Shown one piece after another: positions 22,368 to 30,759 of a stretch of 42,812 bases of DNA. A model generated the notes under the pieces. It did no database searches, was not told the DNA's origin, and was given only the letters and a program-made list of their open reading frames with translations. How positions within the stretch are numbered: position 1 is the first letter of the stretch; every line of letters starts with the position of its first letter. The position numbers and the translations under genes are program-made. The stretch is from a virus: IMG/VR virus record IMGVR_UViG_3300037316_000011, positions 1 to 42,812 of that record. One strand, 5' to 3'.

Positions 22368-22817
22368 ATGCCGAAGGCTAAAGACTTCGCCCGCACCAAC
22401 CCAGTATTTGCCCGCGCCCAAATGGGCGTCGAGGCGAACCATAGCTCCGCTGTGCCCTCCACAGACCACACCGAGAATTTGGGGCACGAGCAGAACGATG
22501 AGGACCTACAGGACGTGGGTCCACCAGAAGATCCAAATATCTCTGGTAATCGTCCCACAGAGGATTGTTACACATTCGTTGCTGGTTCTATGGATGGTTG
22601 GAGAGAGAACGATGATTACAGGCGCTACTTCGAGAACTCCATCGGATGTGATGGAATGTTGGTCTGCGATCCCAACGACGGCGACTACGATGACAATGGT
22701 GGAATACCTACCGCAACTGGACACGATTACGGAGTTCATGGTCCCTACCGGGATGAGACGGCAGAGTCCGAATCTCGTGAAGTCTATCCATTGGGCCCCA
22801 TAACGAGATATATATGA
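22368..22817 (+). CDS. Hypothetical acidic protein, first late gene
   Basis: This 149-aa, hydrophilic protein is rich in Asp, Glu, Asn, Pro and Gly, with an N-terminal basic start (MPKAKDFARTNPVFARAQMG) and a low-complexity acidic remainder. No motif or membrane segment. It ends in an ATGA overlap with the next gene. As the first gene of the late unit it might be regulatory or a minor virion protein. Ribosome site weak. Confidence 0.65.
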   Translation: MPKAKDFARTNPVFARAQMGVEANHSSAVPSTDHTENLGHEQNDEDLQDVGPPEDPNISGNRPTEDCYTFVAGSMDGWRENDDYRRYFENSIGCDGMLVCDPNDGDYDDNGGIPTATGHDYGVHGPYRDETAESESREVYPLGPITRYI

Positions 22818-23203
22818 AATCGTATACTAAGCAGAACTTTGGACAGGAACCTACGGAATTCAACCATGCCGTCGCGCCCAGCGCATTCCCAGAACATTCC
22901 GATCATCCTGATTTCCAGAAGGATCTAGGGGATGATGGCCTTATCGGCCAGCATCGCAATGATAAGGTGACACTTCATAACGCCCATCCGCATCAGGAAC
23001 ACAGCAAAGGGCATGATGCTCATCATCCCACCCATCTCAACCATGGTTTCGCCGGGTTCCATATTGCGCATGGCCGGCGCGATAAAGGATCTGAGCATCA
23101 CCCGCCCAAAGGTTTGATGGAGCACAATGCAGTGCAACATAGGGGTGACATGGCTAAGGAGACTGGTGTCTTCGGCGGCAATGGCATCAACGCATCTACA
23201 TAA
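22814..23203 (+). CDS. Histidine-rich hypothetical protein
   Basis: This 129-aa protein has 19 His (about 15 percent), mostly between residues 48 and 110 (for example LHNAHPHQEHSKGHDAHHPT). Such density suggests metal (Zn, Ni) binding or a pH-sensitive disordered region. Starts by ATGA overlap with the previous gene. No family recognised. Confidence 0.65.
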   Translation: MKSYTKQNFGQEPTEFNHAVAPSAFPEHSDHPDFQKDLGDDGLIGQHRNDKVTLHNAHPHQEHSKGHDAHHPTHLNHGFAGFHIAHGRRDKGSEHHPPKGLMEHNAVQHRGDMAKETGVFGGNGINAST

Positions 23204-23212
23204 GAGAATAAT

Positions 23213-23491
23213 ATGGGCAGTGCATTTACACCAACAATTGCGAGCTCGCATACGAGCGCACCAGTCAGGAATCCAACGAACATGCCATTAGCAGGAACTA
23301 CACCCATGACGGGTTTCGGTGGAAGTCATTCCCCGACGAACATTCACACAGGCAATGGCGTAAAAGCTTTTGCCAATCCTTCACAGGCAAAGAACTTTGC
23401 GGCGCCGAAAGGCGCTGCCGTTACGCATGAGCAGCGTTCTGGGCCTATTCCACATATGTCTATGCATCCCGGTGGTAAGGGCGGAATGTAG
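23213..23491 (+). CDS. Small Gly/Pro/His-rich late protein
   Basis: The 92-aa product is low in hydrophobics, probably disordered, and ends HPGGKGGM. The KGG-type end recurs in two other small late proteins (28407-28589 and 30356-30568). It sits between the His-rich protein and the fibre gene. Possibly a virion-associated or DNA-binding peptide; unknown. Confidence 0.6.
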   Translation: MGSAFTPTIASSHTSAPVRNPTNMPLAGTTPMTGFGGSHSPTNIHTGNGVKAFANPSQAKNFAAPKGAAVTHEQRSGPIPHMSMHPGGKGGM

Positions 23492-23494
23492 GCG

Positions 23495-25057
23495 ATGTTA
23501 AAGTCTCTAGGTGGCAGTGGCGGCGCAGGCACCGTATCCCAGATTACCAGTACGGGTGGTACGATCACGGTTTCACCACCTGGTGGAACTGGTATAGTTG
23601 ATATCTCACTTCCAGCAAGTGGCGTTACTGCCGGCTCATATACGAATGCAAATATTACTGTCGCTGCAGATGGTATCATTACTGCTGCACACAGTGGCAG
23701 TGGTGGATCTGGAACTGTTACCAGTGTCTCGGTAGTCTCTGCTAATGGTCTAGCTGGCACAGTCGCCACGGCCACTACAACTCCTGCAATCACGTTGAGT
23801 ACTACTGTTACTGCACCAGTATTAGCAGGTAATGGCACCGCGATTATCGCGGCGACTACTACAGGCAGTGGTGCTGTTGTTCTTGCCAATTCCCCAAGTC
23901 TAACGACACCAGCCCTGGATACGCCGTCATCTCTCATTCTGACGAATGCAACAGGTACGCCTGCTTCTATTGGCTTGGCGAACGGTACAGGACTGCCTCT
24001 TGCAACTGGTGTCACAGGAACGCTAGCAGCTGCACAATTTCCAGCACTCACAGGTCCTGTAACGACGACTGCTGGTTCTCTTGCCACTTCTATTAATCTA
24101 GCAGGTGGAAGTATATCTGGCACATTACCTGCCGGTAATGGCGGTTTTACTGCAACGATTGTGCAGATATTTACTGCCAACGGTACTTGGACAAAACCCG
24201 TTGGTGCGGTAGCAGTTAGAATATTTGTAGCCGGTAGCGGCGGCGGGGGCGGTTCAGGTGCCCTGGATGCCACGGCAGTACTAGCGAGTGGCGGAGGTGC
24301 GGGCGCAGGCGGGGGCTTCTCTATAACAGACTATCCCGCATCAGCACTCGGTGCGACAGAATCTGTATTTATAGGTTCAGTGGGGACAGGCGGTGCAGCC
24401 GTCTCCTCCAATGGGCCAGGTAATACAGGTACAGCAGGGGGCGCGTCGGCCTTCGGTGTGTCCGGTAAGGCTTGGGGCGCCGGGGGCTCGGCAGGTGCTG
24501 GTGGTCAGGCTGCCGGTAACTCTGGCGGTGGCGGCGGTGGGAATACTCTTCTTGCTGGCAGCAATACTGGAACCAACGGTACTAGCAGTGCAGGTGGCAA
24601 CGGCGCTTTTGGCGCTGGAAGCGGCGGTTTTGGCACTGTAGGGGTTAGTGTCTCTTTCACTGGGGGCGGTGGCGGTGGCGGAGGTGGACTCAGCGGTGGC
24701 GTCGGCCAAATAGGCGGCGTATCTATGTGGGGGTCGCCTGGTGGGGGTAGCGGCGGTGGCACATCAACGGTCGCCGCCTTTGCTGGAGGGCAAGGCGCCA
24801 TTAATTCATGGGGGAACAATTACACAGTAGCCGGAGCAATTAACGGTAACGGCAACACTGGAACTAGTTTAGATCCCTGGTCTCCTGGGAGCGGAGGCAG
24901 CGGCGGCGGCGGAAGTATTACTACGAATGGCGGTACGGGCGGCGCTGGTTTTCAAGGATCTGGGGGTGGCGGTGGTGGTAGTGCTGTAGGAGCCTTCTCC
25001 AGCGGTGCTGGCGGCAATGGCGGTATTGGCATCATTGTCGTGAAGACGTTCTTTTAA
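23495..25057 (+). CDS. Glycine-rich tail fibre / adhesin
   Basis: In this 520-aa protein, residues about 1-220 are beta-rich Thr/Ser/Ala repeats of fibre type (TVTSVSVVSANGL and similar). Residues about 228-250 (FTANGTWTKPVGAVAVRIFV) are the common entry to the phage glycine-rich domain. Residues about 250-505 are packed with GGGGG and GGNGG motifs compatible with polyglycine-type adhesin folds, and the C-terminus GGIGIIVVKTFF is the usual closing strand. It probably binds a host surface receptor; the Gly loops would be the variable tips. It begins an adhesin block extending to 30356. Confidence 0.8.
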   Translation: MLKSLGGSGGAGTVSQITSTGGTITVSPPGGTGIVDISLPASGVTAGSYTNANITVAADGIITAAHSGSGGSGTVTSVSVVSANGLAGTVATATTTPAITLSTTVTAPVLAGNGTAIIAATTTGSGAVVLANSPSLTTPALDTPSSLILTNATGTPASIGLANGTGLPLATGVTGTLAAAQFPALTGPVTTTAGSLATSINLAGGSISGTLPAGNGGFTATIVQIFTANGTWTKPVGAVAVRIFVAGSGGGGGSGALDATAVLASGGGAGAGGGFSITDYPASALGATESVFIGSVGTGGAAVSSNGPGNTGTAGGASAFGVSGKAWGAGGSAGAGGQAAGNSGGGGGGNTLLAGSNTGTNGTSSAGGNGAFGAGSGGFGTVGVSVSFTGGGGGGGGGLSGGVGQIGGVSMWGSPGGGSGGGTSTVAAFAGGQGAINSWGNNYTVAGAINGNGNTGTSLDPWSPGSGGSGGGGSITTNGGTGGAGFQGSGGGGGGSAVGAFSSGAGGNGGIGIIVVKTFF

Positions 25058-25066
25058 AAGGCTATT

Positions 25067-25675
25067 ATGACAATCCATGCAGCTGTAACGGCCCCAGGGA
25101 CTGTTATTAATTTGGTGAACTTTCTCACACCACCAGATAATTCGCTGGGAGTCACATATGTACCTACTGCAGGTAATCCTAATGCACAGGTTGGCGGCAC
25201 ATACGTAAATGGAATCTTTACTCCGCCAGGCGCAACATCCCCGGTAGTATTGATTGCCACGGCGGCACTAACCTCGGCGCAACTCCTGGCACTTGCCACA
25301 TCATCTGTACCTATCATCCCGACACCGGGTGCGAGTTTATATATCCAACCGTGGGACTATGTTCTTGAATTAGTCTTCGGCGGGACAGCATATGCAACAG
25401 CAGCTAATACGAATGCTTGCTACCTGGGATACCAGTCGCCATTCCCATCTTCCGCAGTAAATTACGCAATGCTATTTACTTGGGGCGGCCCTACGCTCGC
25501 AACAAGTTTTGTTGAAACAACTGCAACGAGTATTGCTACCGGACCTTGTGGTAATGCGCCTATCACACTATCTGCCATCACCAATCAACCACTTTATTTT
25601 GGTGCTCCGCACTCTCTAACAGCAGGTAATGGGACTCTGAAAGTTACTGTAACCTACTCAATTCTAGCAGCCTAA
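25067..25675 (+). CDS. Virion surface / tail-associated protein
   Basis: This 202-aa protein is beta-rich and Thr/Ala-rich with few charged residues. The C-terminal strand GNGTLKVTVTYSIL resembles the end of jelly-roll phage structural domains, and QPWDYVLELVFGGTAY resembles similar proteins in tail modules. It may be a fibre-accessory or decoration protein. No enzymatic residues stand out. Confidence 0.6.
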   Translation: MTIHAAVTAPGTVINLVNFLTPPDNSLGVTYVPTAGNPNAQVGGTYVNGIFTPPGATSPVVLIATAALTSAQLLALATSSVPIIPTPGASLYIQPWDYVLELVFGGTAYATAANTNACYLGYQSPFPSSAVNYAMLFTWGGPTLATSFVETTATSIATGPCGNAPITLSAITNQPLYFGAPHSLTAGNGTLKVTVTYSILAA

Positions 25676-25682
25676 GACAGGC

Positions 25683-26450
25683 ATGTCTATAACAATTCCA
25701 ATATTCAACGCAACCGGGTATCTCGACTCAACGATGCCCTTTCCGTTGATGCAGCCACCGCGCAATCATTATAACGGGTTGATAGATTTGCCCTTCCCTG
25801 GCACTATGGGCTATATCTTCATCGATTATGAACCCACTATCGCCACTGTCGCAGATGCGAATGCATTTGTAGTAGATGGATTAGCTTACCTTACGGCGGC
25901 TCGGGCAGTTGCGCCTTTAGCTAAATACGGCTTTTTCGGCATCCCTCCAGGATTAAACGCCGCCATAGATGATGCTTTCGCGCCATTGTTGGCTCAATGT
26001 GATTTCATTTTACCTCAGTTATATAACTACGAACCTTCGACAGATTCAGGTTTCAATAGTTATGCAGCAGCGCACATTACTGAAAGTCGGCGTGTGGCCC
26101 CTGGAAAGCCTGTTTATCCATTCATCTATCCACAGTATAGTTCAGCAGGTGGATACGCATTTATTTCAGCGGCCCAGTGGACAGCGCAATTGCTCTATCT
26201 GGCAACTATTAGTGATGGCTTGGTAATCTGGGGCGGCTACACACTTAACTCACCACACAATCCACCAATGGAATGGGACCCTAATGCTCCCTGGTGGCTC
26301 GCAACACAAGCGCTATTACCGATTACGCCTCCACCTCCGCCCCCGCCCCCTCCTCCATTAGGCATCACAGCATTAACACAGCCAACACGCATTACAATTA
26401 GCACTGATGAATGGAAACCTGAACCTCAAAATGTGTATTTCTCTTGGTAG
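25683..26450 (+). CDS. GH56 hyaluronidase-like TIM-barrel depolymerase
   Basis: In this 255-aa protein, YIFIDYEP at 44-51 gives the D48-x-E50 pair that matches the catalytic DxE of hyaluronidases (GVIDWEEW in the eukaryotic family). ILPQLYNYEP, PVYPFIYPQYSS and the late strand DGLVIWGGYTL follow in the same order as in GH56. This is an alpha/beta barrel that probably cuts a host surface polysaccharide. A run of ten prolines (about residues 215-224) then links to a short tail that may anchor it to the virion. Assignment is by motif, not search; another barrel glycosidase is possible. Confidence 0.65.
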   Translation: MSITIPIFNATGYLDSTMPFPLMQPPRNHYNGLIDLPFPGTMGYIFIDYEPTIATVADANAFVVDGLAYLTAARAVAPLAKYGFFGIPPGLNAAIDDAFAPLLAQCDFILPQLYNYEPSTDSGFNSYAAAHITESRRVAPGKPVYPFIYPQYSSAGGYAFISAAQWTAQLLYLATISDGLVIWGGYTLNSPHNPPMEWDPNAPWWLATQALLPITPPPPPPPPPPLGITALTQPTRITISTDEWKPEPQNVYFSW

Positions 26451-26456
26451 GATATA

Positions 26457-26819
26457 ATGGCATCAAATCTCGTATTTAGTAATATTGGCGCAGGCGGTAC
26501 ACCGCCTAATGTATTAGGTTTAACCTATGTCCTAAGTGTAACTGCCTCCAACAGTCAGGCTACGTTACCGACAGGGTTTGCCTCTGGCGGATTATCTGCC
26601 CGTATATTCAATTTTGGCGCTGCTGCTGTACAAATTGTCTTCGGTATAGGTGCGCAGGTTGCTGTTCTATCTACAGCAGGAACTCCACAACCGGGGTATG
26701 TAATCGCTCCTAATGCAGTGGAGGTTGTGGGCATTCCTGCAACCTGTGACAGTTTTGCAGCTATTGGCACAGCGGCCGGTCCATCTGTAGTTTATGTAAC
26801 TCGCGGAGATGGCCTCTAA
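26457..26819 (+). CDS. Small beta-rich virion protein
   Basis: This 120-aa hydrophobic beta-strand protein has almost no charged residues (VQIVFGIGAQVAVLSTAGTP, AVEVVGIPATCDSF), like small phage decoration proteins. AGGA ribosome site at proper distance. Function inferred from composition and neighbours only. Confidence 0.6.
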   Translation: MASNLVFSNIGAGGTPPNVLGLTYVLSVTASNSQATLPTGFASGGLSARIFNFGAAAVQIVFGIGAQVAVLSTAGTPQPGYVIAPNAVEVVGIPATCDSFAAIGTAAGPSVVYVTRGDGL

Positions 26820-26820
26820 T

Positions 26821-27468
26821 ATGGCAAATATCAATTTTACAGTGCCCTACACATTCGCAACATTCACAGTCGATGTGACGCTTGTGGCTAATGCTCTCAC
26901 AGCCGCAGGATATACTGTCACAGCACCACAAGTTGCGCCACCTGTTGTAATTCCGCCAGTCGTGCTGCCAGCGGGCAATGGTGCAGTATTTGTGAATGGC
27001 AAGTATAACTGGGCCGGCGACTGGAATGCCGTTCCGTTCAATTACGTATATCCAGATCATGGGGTCACTGGACCAGGACCAGTCATCAGTATGCCAGGTT
27101 CACAAGCATTTGAATATTGGCTGCCATATCCGCCTAACAATGTAGCAGGACCAGCTACTAATGGCGTGAATTTCGATCTTACACCATTCACAAAGTTTAC
27201 GATCTCTATCAAACCTACGGTTGCTGGCGCAACGGCACAGATGCAATTCTTTAAATCTAGCGGCGGAGTCAATGATATTGACTACGGCAATATGCTAAAT
27301 TTGACGCAAGCGAAGTATGGACCGGCGACTATGGTCGCTGGACAGTGGAATACTTACACAATCCCACTTACAGATTTTGCCGTATCTGGCTGGATCTACA
27401 AGTTCATCGTGCAGCAACAAGGTGTCACACCACAAGCGTGGGAGATAGATCAAGTTGAGTTTTTGTAA
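26821..27468 (+). CDS. CBM-like carbohydrate-binding virion protein
   Basis: The 215-aa product starts at ATG 26821, just after the previous stop (TAATATG); an ATG at 26809 is the alternative. The N-terminal 45 residues and a Pro/Val linker (APQVAPPVVIPPVVLP) lead into a jelly-roll pattern from about residue 65. That includes FDLTPFTKFTISIKP, GQWNTYTIPLTDF, IYKFIVQQQG and the ending WEIDQVEFL, which is typical of carbohydrate-binding modules and galactose-binding-like domains. It may hold the phage on glycans for the neighbouring glycosidase. Confidence 0.6.
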   Translation: MANINFTVPYTFATFTVDVTLVANALTAAGYTVTAPQVAPPVVIPPVVLPAGNGAVFVNGKYNWAGDWNAVPFNYVYPDHGVTGPGPVISMPGSQAFEYWLPYPPNNVAGPATNGVNFDLTPFTKFTISIKPTVAGATAQMQFFKSSGGVNDIDYGNMLNLTQAKYGPATMVAGQWNTYTIPLTDFAVSGWIYKFIVQQQGVTPQAWEIDQVEFL

Positions 27469-27524
27469 GGGATAATCTCTGCTAGTTCAATCCCCTAGCA
27501 TTCAATAACACAAGGAATTAAAAC

Positions 27525-28403
27525 ATGGCCGCAGGTCCTCTCGTCGCCGCACAGGCGCAATCTACTACGACTACTACTGGTACGGGACCATTGACTATTG
27601 TCAATACGGTACCACTTAGTGCTCCACAAGGCTCCACTACATTCCAGCAAGCTTTTGCGCCGTTCACTGCAGCCAATCCTACTGGCCTGTTTCCCGTATC
27701 TAACGTTTTCTATGCTATTATCGATGCTTCTAGCAACATCGAGGCTGGTTATGGAACTCTTACGAGCGCTACTAATCTAACTCGCGATTTCGTGATTTTC
27801 AGCGGTATTGCTAGCACCACTGTTCCATATGTACCTGGATTTGTTGCTACGGCTACTGCTTCATTCTTGAATCTAGCCACTGGTACGGCCAGCGTTTATA
27901 GCAATCCGAATTTGCTCTCGCAGATGTCTGCATATCAGGCGCGTTTCCCTAACTTCACCAGTTTGGGACTGTCTGGTAATTCGGTTGGTGGTTTTACTGA
28001 CGATATCATGCAAGGTAGCTTCGGGGGTGTTCTTACTGATGGTGTCGGTACTACTGCTGCTACGATTAACTACAAAGTTAGTTCTGCTGGTGTTGTGCAA
28101 TTCTTCTTGCCGACTGCTACGGTCAATAATACGGGCACGACTCTCGCCATTACTGGTGTTCCGTCATATCTCAGCAATGTTACTACGCAATCAGTTTCGG
28201 CGCTCGTGACGGGTACGGCTGCTGGTGGTGTAACTGTTCCTGGTATTGCTACGCTTGCTGGCGGCGCTACGCCGACGTCTACTGGGACGCTCACGTTCCA
28301 GCAATATACAGGTACCTCGTTTCCTGGAGTGTTCACGCCGACCTTTACGGCCTCTGTGGTCCGCGGTACGATTGCTCAAGTTCTGACATTCACGCTGCAC
28401 TAA
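27525..28403 (+). CDS. Virion / tail structural protein
   Basis: This 292-aa protein is Thr/Ala/Ser/Val-rich beta sequence throughout, with no catalytic motif. AAGGAATTAAAAC before the ATG is a good ribosome site and the 56-base gap before it may carry its own signals. Repeated TVPGIATLAGGATPTSTGT-type segments suggest a beta-sandwich. Probably a surface or tail protein; family not recognised. Confidence 0.6.
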   Translation: MAAGPLVAAQAQSTTTTTGTGPLTIVNTVPLSAPQGSTTFQQAFAPFTAANPTGLFPVSNVFYAIIDASSNIEAGYGTLTSATNLTRDFVIFSGIASTTVPYVPGFVATATASFLNLATGTASVYSNPNLLSQMSAYQARFPNFTSLGLSGNSVGGFTDDIMQGSFGGVLTDGVGTTAATINYKVSSAGVVQFFLPTATVNNTGTTLAITGVPSYLSNVTTQSVSALVTGTAAGGVTVPGIATLAGGATPTSTGTLTFQQYTGTSFPGVFTPTFTASVVRGTIAQVLTFTLH

Positions 28404-28406
28404 ACC

Positions 28407-28589
28407 ATGGCAGATACACATAAAGTTGGTTCATTCCAAGGTAAGTCTAATGAACTTGGGCATGGTGGCCGTGCGGCCCAATTGAAATCGCAAGGAGTTC
28501 CGGGCGGGGTCATAGGGGCTATTGCGCGATCAAAGCACGCAGGACCGGGGCAAGTTAATTACCATTCTGGTCACCACAAGGGTGGCTAA
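28407..28589 (+). CDS. Small Gly/His-rich late protein
   Basis: The 60-aa, basic product is Gly/His/Ser-rich and ends in HKGG, like the KGG endings of two other small late genes. It starts 4 bases after the previous stop. No fold predicted by eye. Its 3' end overlaps the small terminase gene by 8 bases. Confidence 0.6.
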   Translation: MADTHKVGSFQGKSNELGHGGRAAQLKSQGVPGGVIGAIARSKHAGPGQVNYHSGHHKGG

Positions 28590-28977
28590 AACCAAATCCG
28601 CAACCTCTTGGGTTCCTGGAAAATCCGGTAACCCGAGAGGTCGGAGACCAGATGTTCGGACGATCAGCGTCCTAAAGAATGATCTTGAGTTATGCGTACG
28701 TGAACATCTGTCTGCGACAAAGGTGACACAAGTCATCAATCGCATGCTAGCAATTGCCACAGAAAGTAAAGATGAACAGGCAGCTATCGCTGCGAGCAAA
28801 GTCATACTCAATATGGCAGTGAGCAAAGCACACGTACAAGAACAGCAATCTGGCCGGACTGGTTTCACAATCGTGATCGAGAATGCAACGCTACAGGCGT
28901 TGACAAAACAACAAGAAAAACCTGTAGACGCATCGTACAAACAAATCGAGGTAGATTCAAATGGCATCGGCAGCTAA
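28582..28977 (+). CDS. Terminase small subunit-like protein (DUF5681 type)
   Basis: This is 131 aa from GTG 28582. An N-terminal PGKSGNPRGRRPDVR motif matches the G-x-SGNP-x-GRP hallmark of DUF5681 proteins, which sit beside large terminases. It is followed by helices with LKNDLELCVREHLSA and QVINRMLAIATESKDEQAAIA. The motif is likely DNA-contacting. A TTG at 28522 would give a longer form without support. TerL is 2 kb downstream, with adhesin-type genes in between, an unusual separation. Confidence 0.7.
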   Translation: MAKTKSATSWVPGKSGNPRGRRPDVRTISVLKNDLELCVREHLSATKVTQVINRMLAIATESKDEQAAIAASKVILNMAVSKAHVQEQQSGRTGFTIVIENATLQALTKQQEKPVDASYKQIEVDSNGIGS

Positions 28978-29329
28978 AGAAGTAAATGGTAAAGCGTTCA
29001 CCACGCCAAGTGGTGATGTGGGTGGCGGGGCGCGAGAAGCTGCCTCATCTAAGGGACCGAGTGGCGCCTATAAAGAACAAACTGGTCCCAGTCCTAATGG
29101 TCGCGAAGGTTGGACTGGCGGCTATTCTGACACGGACTGGTTGGGTAATCCAGCGAATATTAAGGATAGGCAATTCGCCTCTGAAGGCGGCAAAGCCTAC
29201 AATGATCCTGTGAATATTGCTTGGCCTGTGAATGAAGTGGAAGCAGACATCTACATGGTTCCTGACTTCCAGGAAGCATCTGGACAGGGCGCAAATCAAA
29301 GTACTCTGCGCCCGATAGGGAGCACCTAA
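28961..29329 (+). CDS. Hypothetical hydrophilic late protein
   Basis: The 122-aa product is Gly/Ser/Pro/Asp-rich and mostly disordered, with a charged NIAWPVNEVEADIYMVPDFQ stretch near the end. Overlaps the terminase small subunit gene by 17 bases. No motif. Confidence 0.55.
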   Translation: MASAAKEVNGKAFTTPSGDVGGGAREAASSKGPSGAYKEQTGPSPNGREGWTGGYSDTDWLGNPANIKDRQFASEGGKAYNDPVNIAWPVNEVEADIYMVPDFQEASGQGANQSTLRPIGST

Positions 29330-29330
29330 C

Positions 29331-30356
29331 ATGTTGCAAACTAGACAAGTACTTGATGTTTATCAACAACTCGAAGTTAGCAAGTCCGGTCTTATAACTC
29401 CGGGTGCTATTGCTGGTGGAAGTTCTGCTAACCAGGTAATGACACTATTAGGTGCCGCAGGCACTTTTGGTGTGTTGGCTGGTTCTACTACTACTAACAC
29501 TGGTACTACAACCATACAAGGTGATGTAGGCGTATCTCCCGGTACGTCCATCACTGGGTATAATACGGCGACTATCACAGGCGCCTTTCACTCAGCAGAT
29601 ACGGTTGCTGCAAATGCACAACTTGGTCTAACTGCTGCATATAACTATGCCGCATCGCAGATCAGTACGGGAGCAATTGTCGCCGATCTCGGTGGACAGA
29701 CACTAACTCCTGGTGTCTATACTACGGCTAGCGGTATCGGTATTACTGGCACGCTAACGCTAAATGCGCAGGGCAATCCCAACGCTATCTGGATATTCCA
29801 GGCGGGCAGTACACTGACGACAGCTTCCAATAACAGCAATATTGTATTGACTGGCGGAGCCCAGGCTGGCAATGTCTACTGGCAAGTTGGCAGCAGTGCT
29901 ACACTTAATGGTGGTGCTACTAGTAACTTTATTGGTACGATACTGGCTCTTACATCCATTAGTGTATCAGCTGTCTCGCCAGCTATTAATGGTCGATTAC
30001 TTGCACGCAATGGCGCAGTTACGTTGATTACGACGACACTTACGCAACCCACGTCTACGAGCAGCGCATCTGGTACTGTCTCCAGTGGTTCCTTTAATAT
30101 ACTTGTGCCATTCTATGTGGGTAACGGTTCAACACAATCTCCGGCTATCTTTCCGGCCACGTTTGCATTAGGCGACGATCTTAAGATCATTGGGCCAGCT
30201 AGCGCCCTGCTTAATGGTATCAGAATGGAAGGTAGTGTTTCTCCCATTCCTGGTTCAGCCTATGTGACTTGGGTTAATGGTACGGGTACTGCTATTACAC
30301 CAGTTGCTGCATCTTACACGGCTATTGCAATTCGTATTAATCCTGAACTGCTCTAA
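29331..30356 (+). CDS. Ice-binding-like (DUF3494) virion protein
   Basis: In this 341-aa protein, residues about 40-235 match the DUF3494 ice-binding-like beta-solenoid. Visible are FGVLAGSTTTNTG, TTTIQGDVGVSPGTSITG, DLGGQTLTPGVYTTASGI, PNAIWIFQAGSTLTT and QAGNVYWQVGSSATL, and the final GRLLARNGAVTLI with TTTLTQP. The remaining 100 residues are a Ser/Thr-rich linker and a beta domain (FNILVPFYVGNG to the end), perhaps the virion anchor. In bacteria this fold binds ice or serves as an adhesin. In a phage adhesin block it more likely decorates the particle or binds a host surface polymer. Ice activity is not shown by sequence. Confidence 0.75.
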   Translation: MLQTRQVLDVYQQLEVSKSGLITPGAIAGGSSANQVMTLLGAAGTFGVLAGSTTTNTGTTTIQGDVGVSPGTSITGYNTATITGAFHSADTVAANAQLGLTAAYNYAASQISTGAIVADLGGQTLTPGVYTTASGIGITGTLTLNAQGNPNAIWIFQAGSTLTTASNNSNIVLTGGAQAGNVYWQVGSSATLNGGATSNFIGTILALTSISVSAVSPAINGRLLARNGAVTLITTTLTQPTSTSSASGTVSSGSFNILVPFYVGNGSTQSPAIFPATFALGDDLKIIGPASALLNGIRMEGSVSPIPGSAYVTWVNGTGTAITPVAASYTAIAIRINPELL

Positions 30357-30568
30357 TGCCTTCTAAGACGGAACGCCAGGCCCATTACATGAGTGCAATA
30401 GCTCATGGATGGCATCCTGGCGGTAAACAGGTACCTGTTTCCGTCGCTAAGGACTTCCACAGTGCGGATAAAAAAGTTGGCCGGTGGGAGCATGCTACGA
30501 CAGCACATACTGGTAATAAGCAGAGCAGCGATCATATGAACGGATACGATAAGGGCGGAAACATGTAA
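30356..30568 (+). CDS. Small basic KGG-type late protein
   Basis: The 70-aa protein contains ERQAHYMSAIAHGWHPGGKQ and ends YDKGGNM. His/Lys/Gly-rich and likely disordered. Starts on the previous stop and ends in TAATG with the next gene. Confidence 0.6.
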   Translation: MPSKTERQAHYMSAIAHGWHPGGKQVPVSVAKDFHSADKKVGRWEHATTAHTGNKQSSDHMNGYDKGGNM

Positions 30569-30759
30569 TGGCTGAAGATTACGGTCATGTAACAATTCAG
30601 AGCGGCCCTCGTGCTGGTACGACTATCCAGAAAGGGCCACCTGGTGGATCTCGCACTATTACTGGTAATGCAAATGAAGATCAGCAATTGCGCGACTCTG
30701 AAGAGTCGGAAGCGCGTGTAGCTAATCAATCTACGAATAAGCAGAATGGCTACCCGTAA
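30568..30759 (+). CDS. Small hypothetical late protein
   Basis: 63 aa, Gly/Asn/Glu-rich (ITGNANEDQQLRDSEESEAR), coupled by TAATG to the gene before and overlapping the next by 14 bases. No motif. Confidence 0.55.
   Translation: MAEDYGHVTIQSGPRAGTTIQKGPPGGSRTITGNANEDQQLRDSEESEARVANQSTNKQNGYP

Noticed and set aside
23344-24273. 309-aa antisense frame over the fibre gene
   Set aside because: It mirrors the Gly/Thr/Ala-rich codons of the fibre, giving a Pro/Val/Ala low-complexity translation with no motif and no ribosome site.
27469-27499. Possible pseudoknot (GGGAT with ATCCC, GCTAG with CTAGC)
   Set aside because: The second crossing loop would be zero bases long, which is not sterically reasonable. 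At most, competing short hairpins before the gene at 27525.
28522-28581. Longer TTG-started terminase small subunit
   Set aside because: The extra 20 residues overlap a likely small gene, have no ribosome site, and precede the conserved motif.
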